Below are positions 1-8,466 of a stretch of 64,000 nucleotides of DNA, piece by piece. How positions within the stretch are numbered: the stretch's first letter is position 1; each line of letters begins with the position of its first letter. The notes beneath the pieces are model-generated. The model had not been told where the DNA came from, did no database searches, and saw only the letters and a list, made by a program, of their open reading frames with translations. This DNA is from an uncultured Bacilli bacterium (lineage in GTDB: Bacteria; Bacillota_I; Bacilli_A; RF39; UBA660). The stretch spans positions 62,001 to 126,000 of the forward strand of contig CAJTZC010000001.1 in assembly GCA_910583745.1 (NCBI GenBank), in the 5' to 3' direction. The position numbers and the translations under genes are program-made.

Positions 1-22
1 TATGCTTCCCACTTAAGAATTT

Positions 23-346
23 TTACTTTTTACTTTTCAGTTTTACTGCTGTTCCGTAGGCGATGATTTCTGCTGCTCCTGCCATCACTGCAGAAGAACC
101 ATATCTTACGCCTATGATTGCATCGGCGCCTAAACTCTCCGCGTCGTCGACCATTCTCTTCGTCGCCATTTGTCTCGCTTGAGCAATCATCTCTGTATAT
201 CCTTTGATTTCTCCTCCTACGATGGTTTTCATTCCAGCCATAAAATCGCGGCCTAAATTTTTGGATTGGACGATTTGTCCTTTTACTATTCCGAGGCTTT
301 CTACGATTTCCTCTCCTGGTATATAATCAATACTTACTAGCTTCAT
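23..346 (-). CDS. YbjQ/UPF0145 family protein
   Basis: A 107-residue cytoplasmic protein that matches the YbjQ/UPF0145 family over its whole length. Family hallmarks seen are the N-terminal beta strand followed by PGEEIVESLGIVKG, a helix with QARQMATKRM, and the segment ESLGADAIIGVRYG. Members form small oligomers and are often annotated as putative heavy-metal-binding proteins; no biochemical role is established. The ATG lies 20 bp inside the end of the upstream MerR gene and has an AGGAGGA site, so the two are probably translationally coupled and share the MerR promoter. No truncation or odd feature is visible. Confidence 0.9.
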   Translation of the reverse strand: MKLVSIDYIPGEEIVESLGIVKGQIVQSKNLGRDFMAGMKTIVGGEIKGYTEMIAQARQMATKRMVDDAESLGADAIIGVRYGSSAVMAGAAEIIAYGTAVKLKSKK

Positions 347-959
347 CTTCTTCTCCTCCTAAAATTTCTAGTATTCTACTTATCAAGTTGTAGACAATTC
401 CTATGATTGGCACTCCGAATGCCACCGCCAAAAACAAGAATATCGGCCAAGGCATTATATCGGCCTGTGTAAACATTGTAACTAAACAAAATACAAAGAA
501 TAGGCTGTATAATGCACTTGCTAAAACGGCTCCTACAATCTTTTTTGTCTTGTTCGATTTCGTATCTCTCAACGTAAATCCCTCTTTTCCTAACACGTTC
601 ATTTTTCTGTAGTATTTCTCTATAGAGATGGTATCGAATTCATCTTTTTCCTCGATTATCTCTACACACATACTCTTTATCGTCTCGTATTTTTCTTTCT
701 CTCTTTCGATTTTTGCTAATTGGTCCTCTACACATGTACGAAGCGAGATTTTTTTTAAGGTAAGACTCTTTAAATCTTTAATCGGTACTCCTAAATCTCT
801 TAGGAATTTTATCTTTTTGAGTGTAACGACTTCGTCATTCGAGTAGATACGATAGTCATTAGAACTATCTCTCTGTGGATTTAAAAGACCGTTTTTTTCG
901 TAATAGCGAATGCTCTTTTTGGATAGACCTACGATGTGCTCGACTTCGTTTATTAGCAC
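327..959 (-). CDS. MerR-family regulator with C-terminal membrane anchor
   Basis: An N-terminal winged helix of MerR type is clear (VEHIVGLSKKSIRYYEKNGLL, then DYRIYSNDEVVTLKKI), followed by a coiled coil. The C-terminus carries two hydrophobic segments separated by a short PW-containing loop, so the regulator is probably membrane-anchored instead of binding metal through Cys residues. A longer frame opens at 1013, but GGAAGGAGG sits just upstream of GTG at 959 and the HTH begins right after it; the longer version would start inside the promoter. Ligand unknown. It overlaps ybjQ downstream and probably controls itself and that gene. Confidence 0.88.
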   Translation of the reverse strand: MLINEVEHIVGLSKKSIRYYEKNGLLNPQRDSSNDYRIYSNDEVVTLKKIKFLRDLGVPIKDLKSLTLKKISLRTCVEDQLAKIEREKEKYETIKSMCVEIIEEKDEFDTISIEKYYRKMNVLGKEGFTLRDTKSNKTKKIVGAVLASALYSLFFVFCLVTMFTQADIMPWPIFLFLAVAFGVPIIGIVYNLISRILEILGGEEDEASKY

Positions 960-982
960 GACTTTTCCTCCTTCCATATACA

Positions 983-1013
983 ATGATAGACTATACCCTT
1001 GGGGCAAGGTCAA
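983..1013 (-). promoter_or_regulatory. MerR-type promoter/operator (19-bp spacer)
   Basis: Read on the minus strand, a -35 box TTGACC (1008-1013) and a -10 box TATCAT (983-988) are separated by exactly 19 bp. The spacer carries the dyad CCTTGCCCCAAGG. An over-long spacer with a centred dyad is the known signature of promoters activated by MerR proteins through DNA distortion. It lies 24 bp upstream of the GTG of the MerR gene, so autoregulation and control of the coupled ybjQ gene are expected. Confidence 0.82.
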
Positions 1014-1031
1014 GTGTTTTTCAACTCTTTT

Positions 1032-1853
1032 TTATAAATCTTTGATTTTTTTCGGTATGAAGTTATGGACGAATTTATATTTGTCGCGATTTTTGATGTA
1101 GAGGTAGCCAAAGATACTGAATACGGTCGCGCCGACGAAGTTTACGAGTAAATCTTTCATCGTGTCGATAATTCCTATATCCAAGTAACCCTCTTCTATG
1201 CGTGTCTCTTTTGTCTCGCCATCCTTTCCCTTGCTGTAGATTATCGTATATTCTATATTGTCTACTTTAATCGGTACGTTCTTCTTTTCCTCGTTTAAGG
1301 TGACTGAACTGATTGCTGTGACGATACGGTCTTTTTGCATGTCGGTTCTAAAATAAATGTCGGCACTGAATTCGAAAAATTCCCAAAGTATGCCGATTGT
1401 CATCGAAAAGCAGAAAGCGACAATCGAAAGAAATAGAGGCGATAAACTTATCAGTTTGCTATTTTTGTTTAAGAGGTCGAACAAGGCAAAGCCGACCCCT
1501 GCGGCTAAAAAGCCGTTCAACGTATGCAACATGGTATCCCAATAGGGAATCATTCCATAGAAGTTGTTTATCTCTCCCAATATCTCTGCTGCAAAGATGA
1601 AGAGCATGATGATGATTTCTAGTGCATTCGGCAAATCGATTTTGAACTGTTTTTCTATGAAGAATGGAATCAGAAGTAAGATGAGTGACAGGACACACAA
1701 CATCGCATTGTTGATATCTCCATGCACAAACTCTAAAACCATACATAGTATCACGAGGGTTCGCAAAGTAAAATATAGCGCAATCGAACTCTTTTTCGAT
1801 TCTCTTCCTATTCTCCTCAGTTCTTCGTGAAAATTTTTAATTTTTTTTCTCAT
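1032..1853 (-). CDS. polytopic membrane protein, YjdF/DUF2238-like
   Basis: A 273-residue protein with about six hydrophobic segments, one at the far C-terminus. Conserved-looking polar spots sit in or next to membrane segments: WDTMLHTLNGFLAAGVGF, GILWEFFEFSAD and DTMKDLLVNFVGA. This pattern (WD..LH, LWE..E...D, D...D...N) resembles the DUF2238/YjdF integral membrane family, whose function is unknown. A soluble loop of about 60 residues with charged beta-type sequence separates the last two segments. The gene sits just upstream of the MerR gene on the same strand but is outside its promoter. Confidence 0.6.
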   Translation of the reverse strand: MRKKIKNFHEELRRIGRESKKSSIALYFTLRTLVILCMVLEFVHGDINNAMLCVLSLILLLIPFFIEKQFKIDLPNALEIIIMLFIFAAEILGEINNFYGMIPYWDTMLHTLNGFLAAGVGFALFDLLNKNSKLISLSPLFLSIVAFCFSMTIGILWEFFEFSADIYFRTDMQKDRIVTAISSVTLNEEKKNVPIKVDNIEYTIIYSKGKDGETKETRIEEGYLDIGIIDTMKDLLVNFVGATVFSIFGYLYIKNRDKYKFVHNFIPKKIKDL

Positions 1854-1877
1854 ATTTAAACTACTTTCTTTTAACGA

Positions 1878-2090
1878 CTAGCGTTTTTTTGCGACAATGA
1901 TTAAAGTCGTAGGACAGTTGGTCGTCTTTCTTTTATCCCAGTATGTACTTTTATAATCTCCGATGTGATTTTCTTCTATTGTTTCGTCTTCGATGAGTTC
2001 TCGATAAGGAAACCACATTTTACTGACGTGTTTATCAGGGTTGAAATTTGAAATTATATTGAACCATAGGGACTTTGTTTTCTCCTTTTG
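1878..2090 (-). pseudogene. orphan C-terminal gene fragment, unrecognised
   Basis: The 350 bases between the membrane gene and the plus-strand genes contain a minus-strand reading frame of about 70 codons that looks protein-like (LWFNIISNFNPDKHVSK, then WDKRKTTNCPTTLIIVAKKR and a stop). An in-frame stop lies just upstream and there is no plausible start codon, so I read it as the 3' remnant of a deleted gene. The ending resembles the last strands of some class I methyltransferases, but the family is not certain. No other feature is seen in this gap. Confidence 0.35.
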
Positions 2091-2204
2091 TCTATTTTAT
2101 CAAAAAAAACTTTTAAATACAATTTTTTTAGGAACTCTACGGAGAGTAGGAAGACTTATCGATAAAGTTGTCGTATACTTTCTTTGGAAAGGAGGATTTT
2201 TGTT

Positions 2205-2822
2205 ATGAAATATTACTCGATTGTCATCTCGGCTGGTTATGTTCTTTTGAAGTTGCTTTTAAACAATTTGGAGGTTTCAGGCATTCTGTATGCATTCTTC
2301 ACGTGTGCTTTTCTTATTTTTCATGCCGTTATTTTGATAAGGTATAGGAAAATATTGAAGTACAAAGCCCTCTCTACCATCATCGCTTTCTTCTCTATTC
2401 TGGTTTCTACTGATATGATTGCACTTCTCTATACATTTTCGAACTTTATGTTATATGTAGGCATTTCTTTAATAGACGAAAAGCTGTATTTAAAAATCAT
2501 CTCTTTTGTCACATGTGCCCTACTCATCGTCTGTCCCCTTTTCATTCTTTTGCCAGTCTTTGTCGTTCTTCTCCGAAGTTCAAACGACGTCTATGAAGAA
2601 ACACACTATTATTGCGAAGGACATTATGAAGTTTACGCGTATTCGGCAGGAGCGATGGATAAGTTTCACTACAGCATAGGAAAGCATTATGCATTCATCG
2701 ATATCGATGGTATAATAAGAATAGTTTATCGCACTAGGAACGAGAAAACTCGGCAGGAGTACCAAGATTTTCTAGAGCGGCATGAGTGTTGGAAGGTCGG
2801 TGAGAACGATGGATTCAAATAA
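2205..2822 (+). CDS. membrane protein of unknown function
   Basis: Four N-terminal hydrophobic segments occupy roughly residues 1-120. They are followed by a cytoplasmic-looking domain of about 85 residues rich in Tyr and His (YEETHYYCEGHYEVYAYS, FIDIDGIIRIVYRTRNEK). I do not recognise the family. A TTG at 2184 would extend the frame, but GGAGG stands 9 bases before ATG 2205, so I use that start. The stop overlaps the start of the downstream Xre-VanZ gene, so the two form a translationally coupled pair, one of the few plus-strand units in the window. Confidence 0.65.
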   Translation: MKYYSIVISAGYVLLKLLLNNLEVSGILYAFFTCAFLIFHAVILIRYRKILKYKALSTIIAFFSILVSTDMIALLYTFSNFMLYVGISLIDEKLYLKIISFVTCALLIVCPLFILLPVFVVLLRSSNDVYEETHYYCEGHYEVYAYSAGAMDKFHYSIGKHYAFIDIDGIIRIVYRTRNEKTRQEYQDFLERHECWKVGENDGFK

Positions 2823-3678
2823 AATTGGAAGTTTTATAAGGGAAAAACGCAAAGAAAAAGGCTTTACTCAGGAAGAGCTTGCAAATAGGCTTTTTGTCAC
2901 GGAGAAAGCTGTATCGAAGTGGGAAACTGGGAGAGGTATCCCGGATATCTCTTTATTGGTCCCCTTAGCCCAGGAACTCGGCGTGGAGGTTTCAGAAATA
3001 CTCGGCGGGGAAGTAAAATCGGCTGAGGTCGAAAGAGTAATCGAATACGCGAAGACCAATAAAAAGTTTAAATCTGATTGGAAATTTCTATTCTCTATCG
3101 TTTGTATTCTCTTATCGGTTCTCACTTTTTTGTCTTACTTAAGATTCGAGTACGACCCAAGAATAGAAGTAAATTATTTTATAAGATTGGGTTTCTTAGT
3201 TGTTGCTTCTGTTTTGGTGTTCTTAGGAAACAAGATGTATAGCGACCACTTTGTGGAGACTTTAGAAGACAAAAGAAGAACGGAACGGTTTTCTATGATG
3301 GTATTATTTCTTTACTATGTCGTCTTCTTATTCAACGTGGTCTTGTTTGCTAGATACGTCAATGTCTCGAGTTATAATCTCATCCCATTTGCAAGCATCA
3401 TCGAAATCTTAAGGCAAGGCAATTTATATCAAATCGTAATAAATCTGTTTGGCAACTTCTTCGTCTTCATGCCATTAGAATTCTTTTTGTTCTATCTATT
3501 CGGTATGCAAAAGTGTTTTTTCCATTTCCTTCTATCTTTCTTTATTCTCTTATCTATTGAAGTTGCTCAGTTTGTATTTCGGTTAGGCGTTTTTGATGTA
3601 GATGATATTTTTCTATCTCTTTTAGGAATGGTATGTCTCTATTTTGTGTTTGTAAAGAGAAAAAAGTCGTCGAAATGA
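2809..3678 (+). CDS. Xre-type HTH fused to VanZ-like membrane domain
   Basis: Residues 1-65 are a Cro/CI-type helix-turn-helix (IGSFIREKRKEKGFTQEELA, TEKAVSKWETGRGIPD, then a hydrophobic LLVPLAQELGV). Membrane segments follow from about residue 90, and the last 130 residues resemble VanZ: NLIPFASI, NLFGNFFVFMPLEF, EVAQFVFRLGVFDVDDI. VanZ-like domains are linked to low-level teicoplanin resistance, but most have no known function. Fusing the regulator to a membrane domain suggests it senses an envelope signal. ATG 2809 gives the normal HTH N-terminus; an upstream ATG at 2782 adds ten residues. It overlaps the preceding gene by 14 bases. Confidence 0.85.
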   Translation: MDSNKIGSFIREKRKEKGFTQEELANRLFVTEKAVSKWETGRGIPDISLLVPLAQELGVEVSEILGGEVKSAEVERVIEYAKTNKKFKSDWKFLFSIVCILLSVLTFLSYLRFEYDPRIEVNYFIRLGFLVVASVLVFLGNKMYSDHFVETLEDKRRTERFSMMVLFLYYVVFLFNVVLFARYVNVSSYNLIPFASIIEILRQGNLYQIVINLFGNFFVFMPLEFFLFYLFGMQKCFFHFLLSFFILLSIEVAQFVFRLGVFDVDDIFLSLLGMVCLYFVFVKRKKSSK

Positions 3679-3693
3679 ATCGATGACTTTTTT
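3661..3693 (+). terminator. Rho-independent terminator, possibly bidirectional
   Basis: AAGTCGTCG pairs with CGATGACTT (one G-T mismatch) around a short loop and is followed by a run of seven T. The hairpin overlaps the last codons of the Xre-VanZ gene and lies between it and the convergent Rpn-type gene. The A-run on its left side means it could also stop minus-strand transcripts. Confidence 0.75.
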
Positions 3694-3698
3694 TACAA

Positions 3699-4657
3699 TT
3701 AAATACCTAAGTCTTTTTTCAATATCTCTATTTCTTTGATGTTCAACATAAGATTCTCAATGATTGTCTCTAGAGGGGTTCCAGAGTCATAGAATTTCTT
3801 GGCAGCACTTATTTTATATTTTTGTTCTTCTCGCTTAGCTTCTTTGCGACCTTCTTTGCGACCTTTTGCGATTCCAATCGCCTCGCCCTCCAAACGACAA
3901 TCGTTCTCCATCTCTTCTTGTATGGTGATTTCTCTTAGCTTTTCTCTATCGTAGATAAGGTATCTGTCTATATCACATTCTAAACCGTATAATTTCTCTT
4001 TCACTGCTTCCATCAACTCATCTCCTTCATATATCTCGTCTAACTCTTTGTGATTCGCATTCGCGAATATATAGAGCAATCTCTCTATGGAATGTTTTTC
4101 CTTCTCTTTAATCTCAGTATAAAACTTTTTTCCTAGATAGTCTAGATTTACATCGATTATTTCTAATATATTGTGTATTCGTTCTAGATTTAACGCCTCT
4201 GCCCGGATATTACTTCGAGTAATAAACTCATCTTCTTTGTACACGGGCTTGCTGTTGAGATTGATTTGGTATATTTTTTCTATTTTCTTGTAGTCCTCTG
4301 GACTATTCACTTGTCTTAAAGCTAACTCGAACATATACAACGTATTCTTGTTCAAGAGTGCTTTTCCAAGTGTCCAGTTCACTTAATCGATACAATCCCT
4401 ACTCCCGTCTTTACTACTAAATCTGCGACACTGTCTACAGTATCTTTGGAAAGACCCAGTCTTATATCGAGATAACTGAATCCCTTTGCTACTTCTTCTA
4501 CAGGCTTCTCGATAAGTGTAGCGATAAGTAAAATGAGATAGTCTTGGTGGCTCTCGTCGCTCAGCAACTTCGTAGCAAAAAAATCGTATTGATAACTTTC
4601 TTGGAGATAATTCCTCTTTTTTATTCTTTTTATTTTTGTTGGTAAAGTCATATGCAT
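3699..4657 (-). pseudogene. Rpn/PDDEXK-family nuclease-transposase, frameshifted
   Basis: Two adjacent frames, 4379-4657 (92 residues) and 3699-4382 (227 residues), together make one member of the Rpn/PD-(D/E)XK transposase family common in low-GC Gram-positives. The first ends in the strand VKTGVGIVSIK; the second begins N-W and continues with YKKIEKIYQINLN, a charged helical region and the Lys/Arg-rich tail GRKEGRKEAKREEQK typical of the family. The junction is AAG-TGA overlapping GTG-A, a one-base shift exactly where the family has I-E-M-N, so the catalytic strand is split. Either a dead gene or, less likely, coupled translation of two halves. Confidence 0.72.
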
Positions 4658-4867
4658 TCTCCTTCTTTATTGACTTTCACCACCGATTTATTCTTTTTTG
4701 AAAAAACTCTCTTTTGTTTCCCTTTCTTCAGTTCCTCTACTATTATTATTCCGAAAAAAATTTATTTTTCTCATTATTTCTTTCACTTTTTTTCGACGAG
4801 GAGAACGCCTGTTTTGTTTTTGGCCTTTTTTCGACAAATAGAGAAAAATGCCATTTTTAAAACATGC

Positions 4868-4902
4868 AAAAAGAGAAAATGTTTTGTTGTACATTTTCTC
4901 TT
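4868..4902 (-). terminator. terminator of the P-type ATPase gene
   Basis: A perfect 12-bp inverted repeat (AAGAGAAAATGT / ACATTTTCTCTT, 8-base loop) ends in TTTTT when read on the minus strand, 42 bases beyond the ATPase stop codon. The rest of the gap from 4658 to 4943 is A/T-rich and holds nothing else that I can support. Confidence 0.75.
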
Positions 4903-4943
4903 GGTTTTGCTAAAAATGAATTATTGTTAAAAAGTCATCTCAT

Positions 4944-7328
4944 TTATCTATTCGTAGTAATCTTTTTATGTAGTGAAATGAACCATTCCGTCACAGTCGT
5001 GACTACTTTAAAGACATGCTTTGCCAAGCCGACGAGTAATAGACATATATATAAAGTCTGTAACGACAGAGACTCATTGAGGCTGAATAAATCTTTAAAG
5101 AGGAGTACACTTATCGTGATACCGATTGTACAAGTAATCCAAATGCATGTCTTGAAGATATCCATCGGTCTCGATATCGAATAGAGAACGATAAGTCCCA
5201 CGATGCCTAGAAGAATCGTCGACGCGGTGGAGATTTCATCCATGTTTATGTCGAATAAGATTCCTGCAAGAACCATCATGATGACTAAAATCGTATTCGT
5301 CACCCCTCCTGGTAAAGCTTTTGCCATTATATTTCCGATGAAATTTCCTTTTATGAGTTCTGTATTTGGGATTTGTGAAAGGAGTAATCCAGGGATACCG
5401 ATTGTGAACATAGAAATTAGAGAGATTTGTGACGGTTTGAGAGGATATCTTAAAGCGAAGAAAATGGATAGAAGTGCTGTCGCCATCGAAAAGATGTTTT
5501 TTACCAGGAACAGACTTCCCGATCTTTGTAGATTGTTGACTACTTTTCTTCCCTCTCGTACTACCGAAGGCATCTTCGAAAAATCCGATTCCAAGAGCAC
5601 GAGTTGGCTCGTCTGTACGGCTGCATCTGAACCTGAGGCCATGGCGATGGAACAATCGGCGTCCTTCAACGCCAAGACGTCGTTGACTCCATCTCCCGTC
5701 ATCGCGACAGTATGTCCTGCTCTCTTTAAGGCTTGTACCAGTTTTCTCTTTTGTTCTGGAGTGACGCGACCGAATACGGTGTATTTTAATGCGGCTTCTT
5801 CTAATTCTTCGTCCGTTTTTATCGTACGCATATCTAAGTACTGGCTCGCATTTTTTATCTTCGCTTTTTCAGCAATTTTTGAGACTGTCAACGGGTTGTC
5901 GCCTGAGATGACTTTGATATCGACTCCTTGATTGTAAAAATATTCGAATGTCTCCACCGCTTTTTCTCTTATAGGATTTTCCAATACAATTAAAGAATAA
6001 GGCTCTACTTTCCCAGTCAATTCGTTTCCATCGGGAACCGAAGAGTATTTACCAAATGCCAGTACTCTATAGCCGACTTTATTGTATTCTTCTATTTTTT
6101 CTCTGAAGTTTTCATAGTTGGAAGGAAGGAGAATGTCTGGTGCTCCTAAGACCAACGAAATGTCTTCGAACTCGACTCCACTGTATTTATATTTCGAAGA
6201 AAATCCTGCGACAGAGCGTGCTTTTCTTCCTGTGTTATCTATAAAATATTTTTTTATCGCTTCCATGGTGATGTTATCGTTGTTTTGTGCTGCTGCGAAG
6301 TCTCCAATTAAATTTGTCAATTTTTCTGCTTCGATTTTTTTATTCACATGGTAGACGTCTACCACTTTCATCGTTCCATCTGTAATCGTTCCCGTCTTAT
6401 CGACACATAAAGTATCTACTCTCGCGAGGGTTTCGATGGATTTCATGTCGTGAAGGAGGACTTTTTCCGTGGCGAGTTTCATCGCACTGATGACGAGTGT
6501 GACACTTGCAAGAAGGAATAGACCTTCTGGTATCATCCCTAGAATCGCGGCGACCATCGCTTCAATGCTTATCTTAGCACTTTCGCCTAAGACGAAAAAT
6601 TGTTGGTAGAAGAGAATTGCTCCGACGGGGATGATTATAATTCCAACGGTCTTAACTATCTTATTTAATGACCTTATGATTTCGGATTGTTCTCCTGTTT
6701 TGATGGCTTTGGCTTCCAAGGTCAACTTCGAAATATAGGAATCCTTTCCGACTTTTTCTAACTTTGCATAGCATTCTCCTGAGACGATAAAACTTCCTGA
6801 CATCAAGGTGTCTCCGAGCGATTTGTGTATCTCATTTTCTTCCCCTGTCAAAAGCGATTCGTTTACGGCGACGTGGCCTTCTATCACTTTACAGTCCGCA
6901 GGAATTTGGTTCCCCGCTTTGAATATTACGACGTCGTCTTTTACGAGCTCGTTTACGGGAAGCTCTCTTTGTTCCCCATCTCGAAGAACCGTAGCACTCG
7001 GCGTATTCAGCATCGTCAAATTGTCGAGCACTTTTTTTGCTCTCAATTCTTGGAAAATTCCTATCAAAGTGTTCGCCATAATGATAGGTAAAAATGTGAG
7101 TTCTTTGAATGAACCTACGACGATTAGCATTATCGTGATAATCAAAAAAACCAGGTTAAAATAAGTGCAGACGTTTGAAGTTATTATCTGTTTTGTCGTC
7201 TTAGATGGTGGATTGACTGCGACGTTTACTTGACCGTTTGCTATTCTTTCTCTAACCTCTTGCGAGGTCAAGCCTGTCAATTTCTCTTTTTCATTTATCA
7301 ATGTTTCTTCTTTTTCTTCTTCTGTCAT
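4944..7328 (-). CDS. HAD-type cation-transporting P-type ATPase, CtpE-like
   Basis: A 794-residue P-type ATPase. It has an actuator domain with the variant loop LLTGEENE, the phosphorylation motif DKTGT with Asp310, a nucleotide-binding domain, and the hinge MTGDGVNDVLALKDAD. MIPEGLFLLASVTLVIS before the phosphorylation site replaces the metal-binding CPC of heavy-metal pumps. This and the overall pattern resemble mycobacterial CtpE and related streptococcal pumps, for which calcium uptake has been proposed. There is no N-terminal metal-binding domain. About ten hydrophobic segments are visible, six of them C-terminal. The gene is monocistronic with its own terminator downstream and an upstream hairpin at 7364. 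The cation is not deducible from sequence alone. Confidence 0.9.
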   Translation of the reverse strand: MTEEEKEETLINEKEKLTGLTSQEVRERIANGQVNVAVNPPSKTTKQIITSNVCTYFNLVFLIITIMLIVVGSFKELTFLPIIMANTLIGIFQELRAKKVLDNLTMLNTPSATVLRDGEQRELPVNELVKDDVVIFKAGNQIPADCKVIEGHVAVNESLLTGEENEIHKSLGDTLMSGSFIVSGECYAKLEKVGKDSYISKLTLEAKAIKTGEQSEIIRSLNKIVKTVGIIIIPVGAILFYQQFFVLGESAKISIEAMVAAILGMIPEGLFLLASVTLVISAMKLATEKVLLHDMKSIETLARVDTLCVDKTGTITDGTMKVVDVYHVNKKIEAEKLTNLIGDFAAAQNNDNITMEAIKKYFIDNTGRKARSVAGFSSKYKYSGVEFEDISLVLGAPDILLPSNYENFREKIEEYNKVGYRVLAFGKYSSVPDGNELTGKVEPYSLIVLENPIREKAVETFEYFYNQGVDIKVISGDNPLTVSKIAEKAKIKNASQYLDMRTIKTDEELEEAALKYTVFGRVTPEQKRKLVQALKRAGHTVAMTGDGVNDVLALKDADCSIAMASGSDAAVQTSQLVLLESDFSKMPSVVREGRKVVNNLQRSGSLFLVKNIFSMATALLSIFFALRYPLKPSQISLISMFTIGIPGLLLSQIPNTELIKGNFIGNIMAKALPGGVTNTILVIMMVLAGILFDINMDEISTASTILLGIVGLIVLYSISRPMDIFKTCIWITCTIGITISVLLFKDLFSLNESLSLQTLYICLLLVGLAKHVFKVVTTVTEWFISLHKKITTNR

Positions 7329-7363
7329 TTTCTTTACTCCTATAATCTGTCATATAATAATTA

Positions 7364-7409
7364 AAAGAATGACGACTCGCCTTAATTATAGTTCGAGTCG
7401 TCATTCTTT
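7364..7409 (-). terminator. 16-bp perfect inverted repeat between two minus-strand genes
   Basis: AAAGAATGACGACTCG (7364-7379) is perfectly complementary to 7394-7409 around a 14-base loop. Read on the minus strand it ends in TTCTTTTAATTATTA, so it can terminate the upstream thioredoxin-like remnant. It also lies immediately 5' of the ATPase gene, so an operator role is possible. Confidence 0.6.
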
Positions 7410-7446
7410 GTCAAACATTTTTGTAGAAGAATTTACAGTCAATTTT

Positions 7447-7810
7447 TCAGTTGTTGACTATTTTTTTGAGTTCTTCTAACATTTCATTTTTTTCGTCTTG
7501 TGAGAAATATCCATCGTAATCCCAAGTAAATTTCCTTTTTTGAAAAGCAACAAGGCTGGAAGGTCTTGTATTCTATATTTATCTATCGCTTCTTTACTTT
7601 CACATTTGTAGTACAGCGTATCGCTCGGTAAATCGCGTGTCAATTCTTTGATTGGAATCGATTTCAAAAGACATTCTGCGTATTCTAGATTGTAAATCTC
7701 TATGAGAGTTAGATTTTCATTTGTCGCTTTTTGTTCGATTTCTTCGATATCGATTTGGAAAAATTCTGAAATAGAGGCTGCCCCTATATCTATCGATAAA
7801 TAAATCTTTG
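7447..7810 (-). pseudogene. thioredoxin-like gene, frameshifted
   Basis: One minus-strand frame reads GAASISEFFQIDIEEIEQKA, later LTLIEIYNLEYAECLLKS and finally YRIQDLPALLLFKKGNLLG, a thioredoxin-fold layout in which the cis-Pro strand (DLPALLLFK) is clear. After GNLLG the frame runs off. A one-base shift restores YDGYFSQDEKNEMLEELKK and a stop at 7447, giving a normal C-terminal helix. The N-terminus is also out of frame relative to sequence just after the upstream gene. The usual CxxC is reduced to a single Cys. I therefore read it as a decayed gene. It is last in the gene string behind the T7SS giant protein. Confidence 0.6.
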
Positions 7811-7836
7811 GTCGTCCAATCTTTTAAAAGATTTAC

Positions 7837-8451
7837 TTAGATGATATAGGAAGGATCTTTAAATCGTTTGGGTATTCCATTATATATCATCAAGGAAACT
7901 GGGATGTTTGCACTTTGCATGTTACGCTCTAAAGCTTCCTTACACCTCGCGATGACTTTTTCAATTTTTACTAATTGTTCTACGCTTTCACACTTTACTT
8001 GATCATAGGCAAATTCGAAGGCTATACATTTTGCTCGGCACATCGTTTCGTCTCTCGGGGTCCCGTAGAAAATGATGTCTCCCTCTTCGAATAGAACCCT
8101 ATCAAAAGTACTTTTGAAGAATTCTGGTGAGATGTCGTCCTGACTATTGAGAGTTTCGAGTTCTTCGTCTGTCAAAGCTTCAATGTGATAGTTATTTCTT
8201 ACATATATATAAGGATTTTGAAGCATCGAGTGAGCACGGTAGAAGTTGGCAGCAGCGTCGTCGATGACGGGTATCGTCGTCGATGCCGACTGTATAATCG
8301 CTTGCAACTCGTCAATTTTTAAAATCGGAAAAAGAAGACGTTCAAACTGTTGTTTGTATTTGATTTGCAGTTCAGTAAATCTCTCTATCGTACCAAATCT
8401 CAGTAAAATCGATTGGAAATTGAACGTGTTCGGTAAATATTTATATTCCAT
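7837..8451 (-). CDS. unrecognised 204-residue soluble protein behind the T7SS giant gene
   Basis: No signal peptide or membrane segment is visible; the protein looks mixed alpha/beta. Notable parts are a helical N-terminus (RFTELQIKYKQQFERLLF), a central YRAHSMLQNPYIYVRNNYHI, the strand EEGDIIFYGTPRDETMCRA and a C-terminal FKDPSYII. I do not recognise a family. It follows the 89-residue gene by 15 bases and has a GAAGGAG site. In T7SS toxin loci the genes immediately downstream of the toxin often encode immunity or accessory proteins; that role is only an inference from position. Confidence 0.65.
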   Translation of the reverse strand: MEYKYLPNTFNFQSILLRFGTIERFTELQIKYKQQFERLLFPILKIDELQAIIQSASTTIPVIDDAAANFYRAHSMLQNPYIYVRNNYHIEALTDEELETLNSQDDISPEFFKSTFDRVLFEEGDIIFYGTPRDETMCRAKCIAFEFAYDQVKCESVEQLVKIEKVIARCKEALERNMQSANIPVSLMIYNGIPKRFKDPSYII

Positions 8452-8466
8452 AAGTTCTCCTTCTTT

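Noticed and set aside
4652..4930. Plus- and minus-strand frames in the gap before the P-type ATPase
   Set aside because: Phe/Lys-rich low-complexity translations of A/T tracts, without start signals; the region contains only a terminator.
5203..5931. 242-codon plus-strand frame opposite the P-type ATPase
   Set aside because: Antisense shadow of a gene with all ATPase motifs intact on the minus strand.
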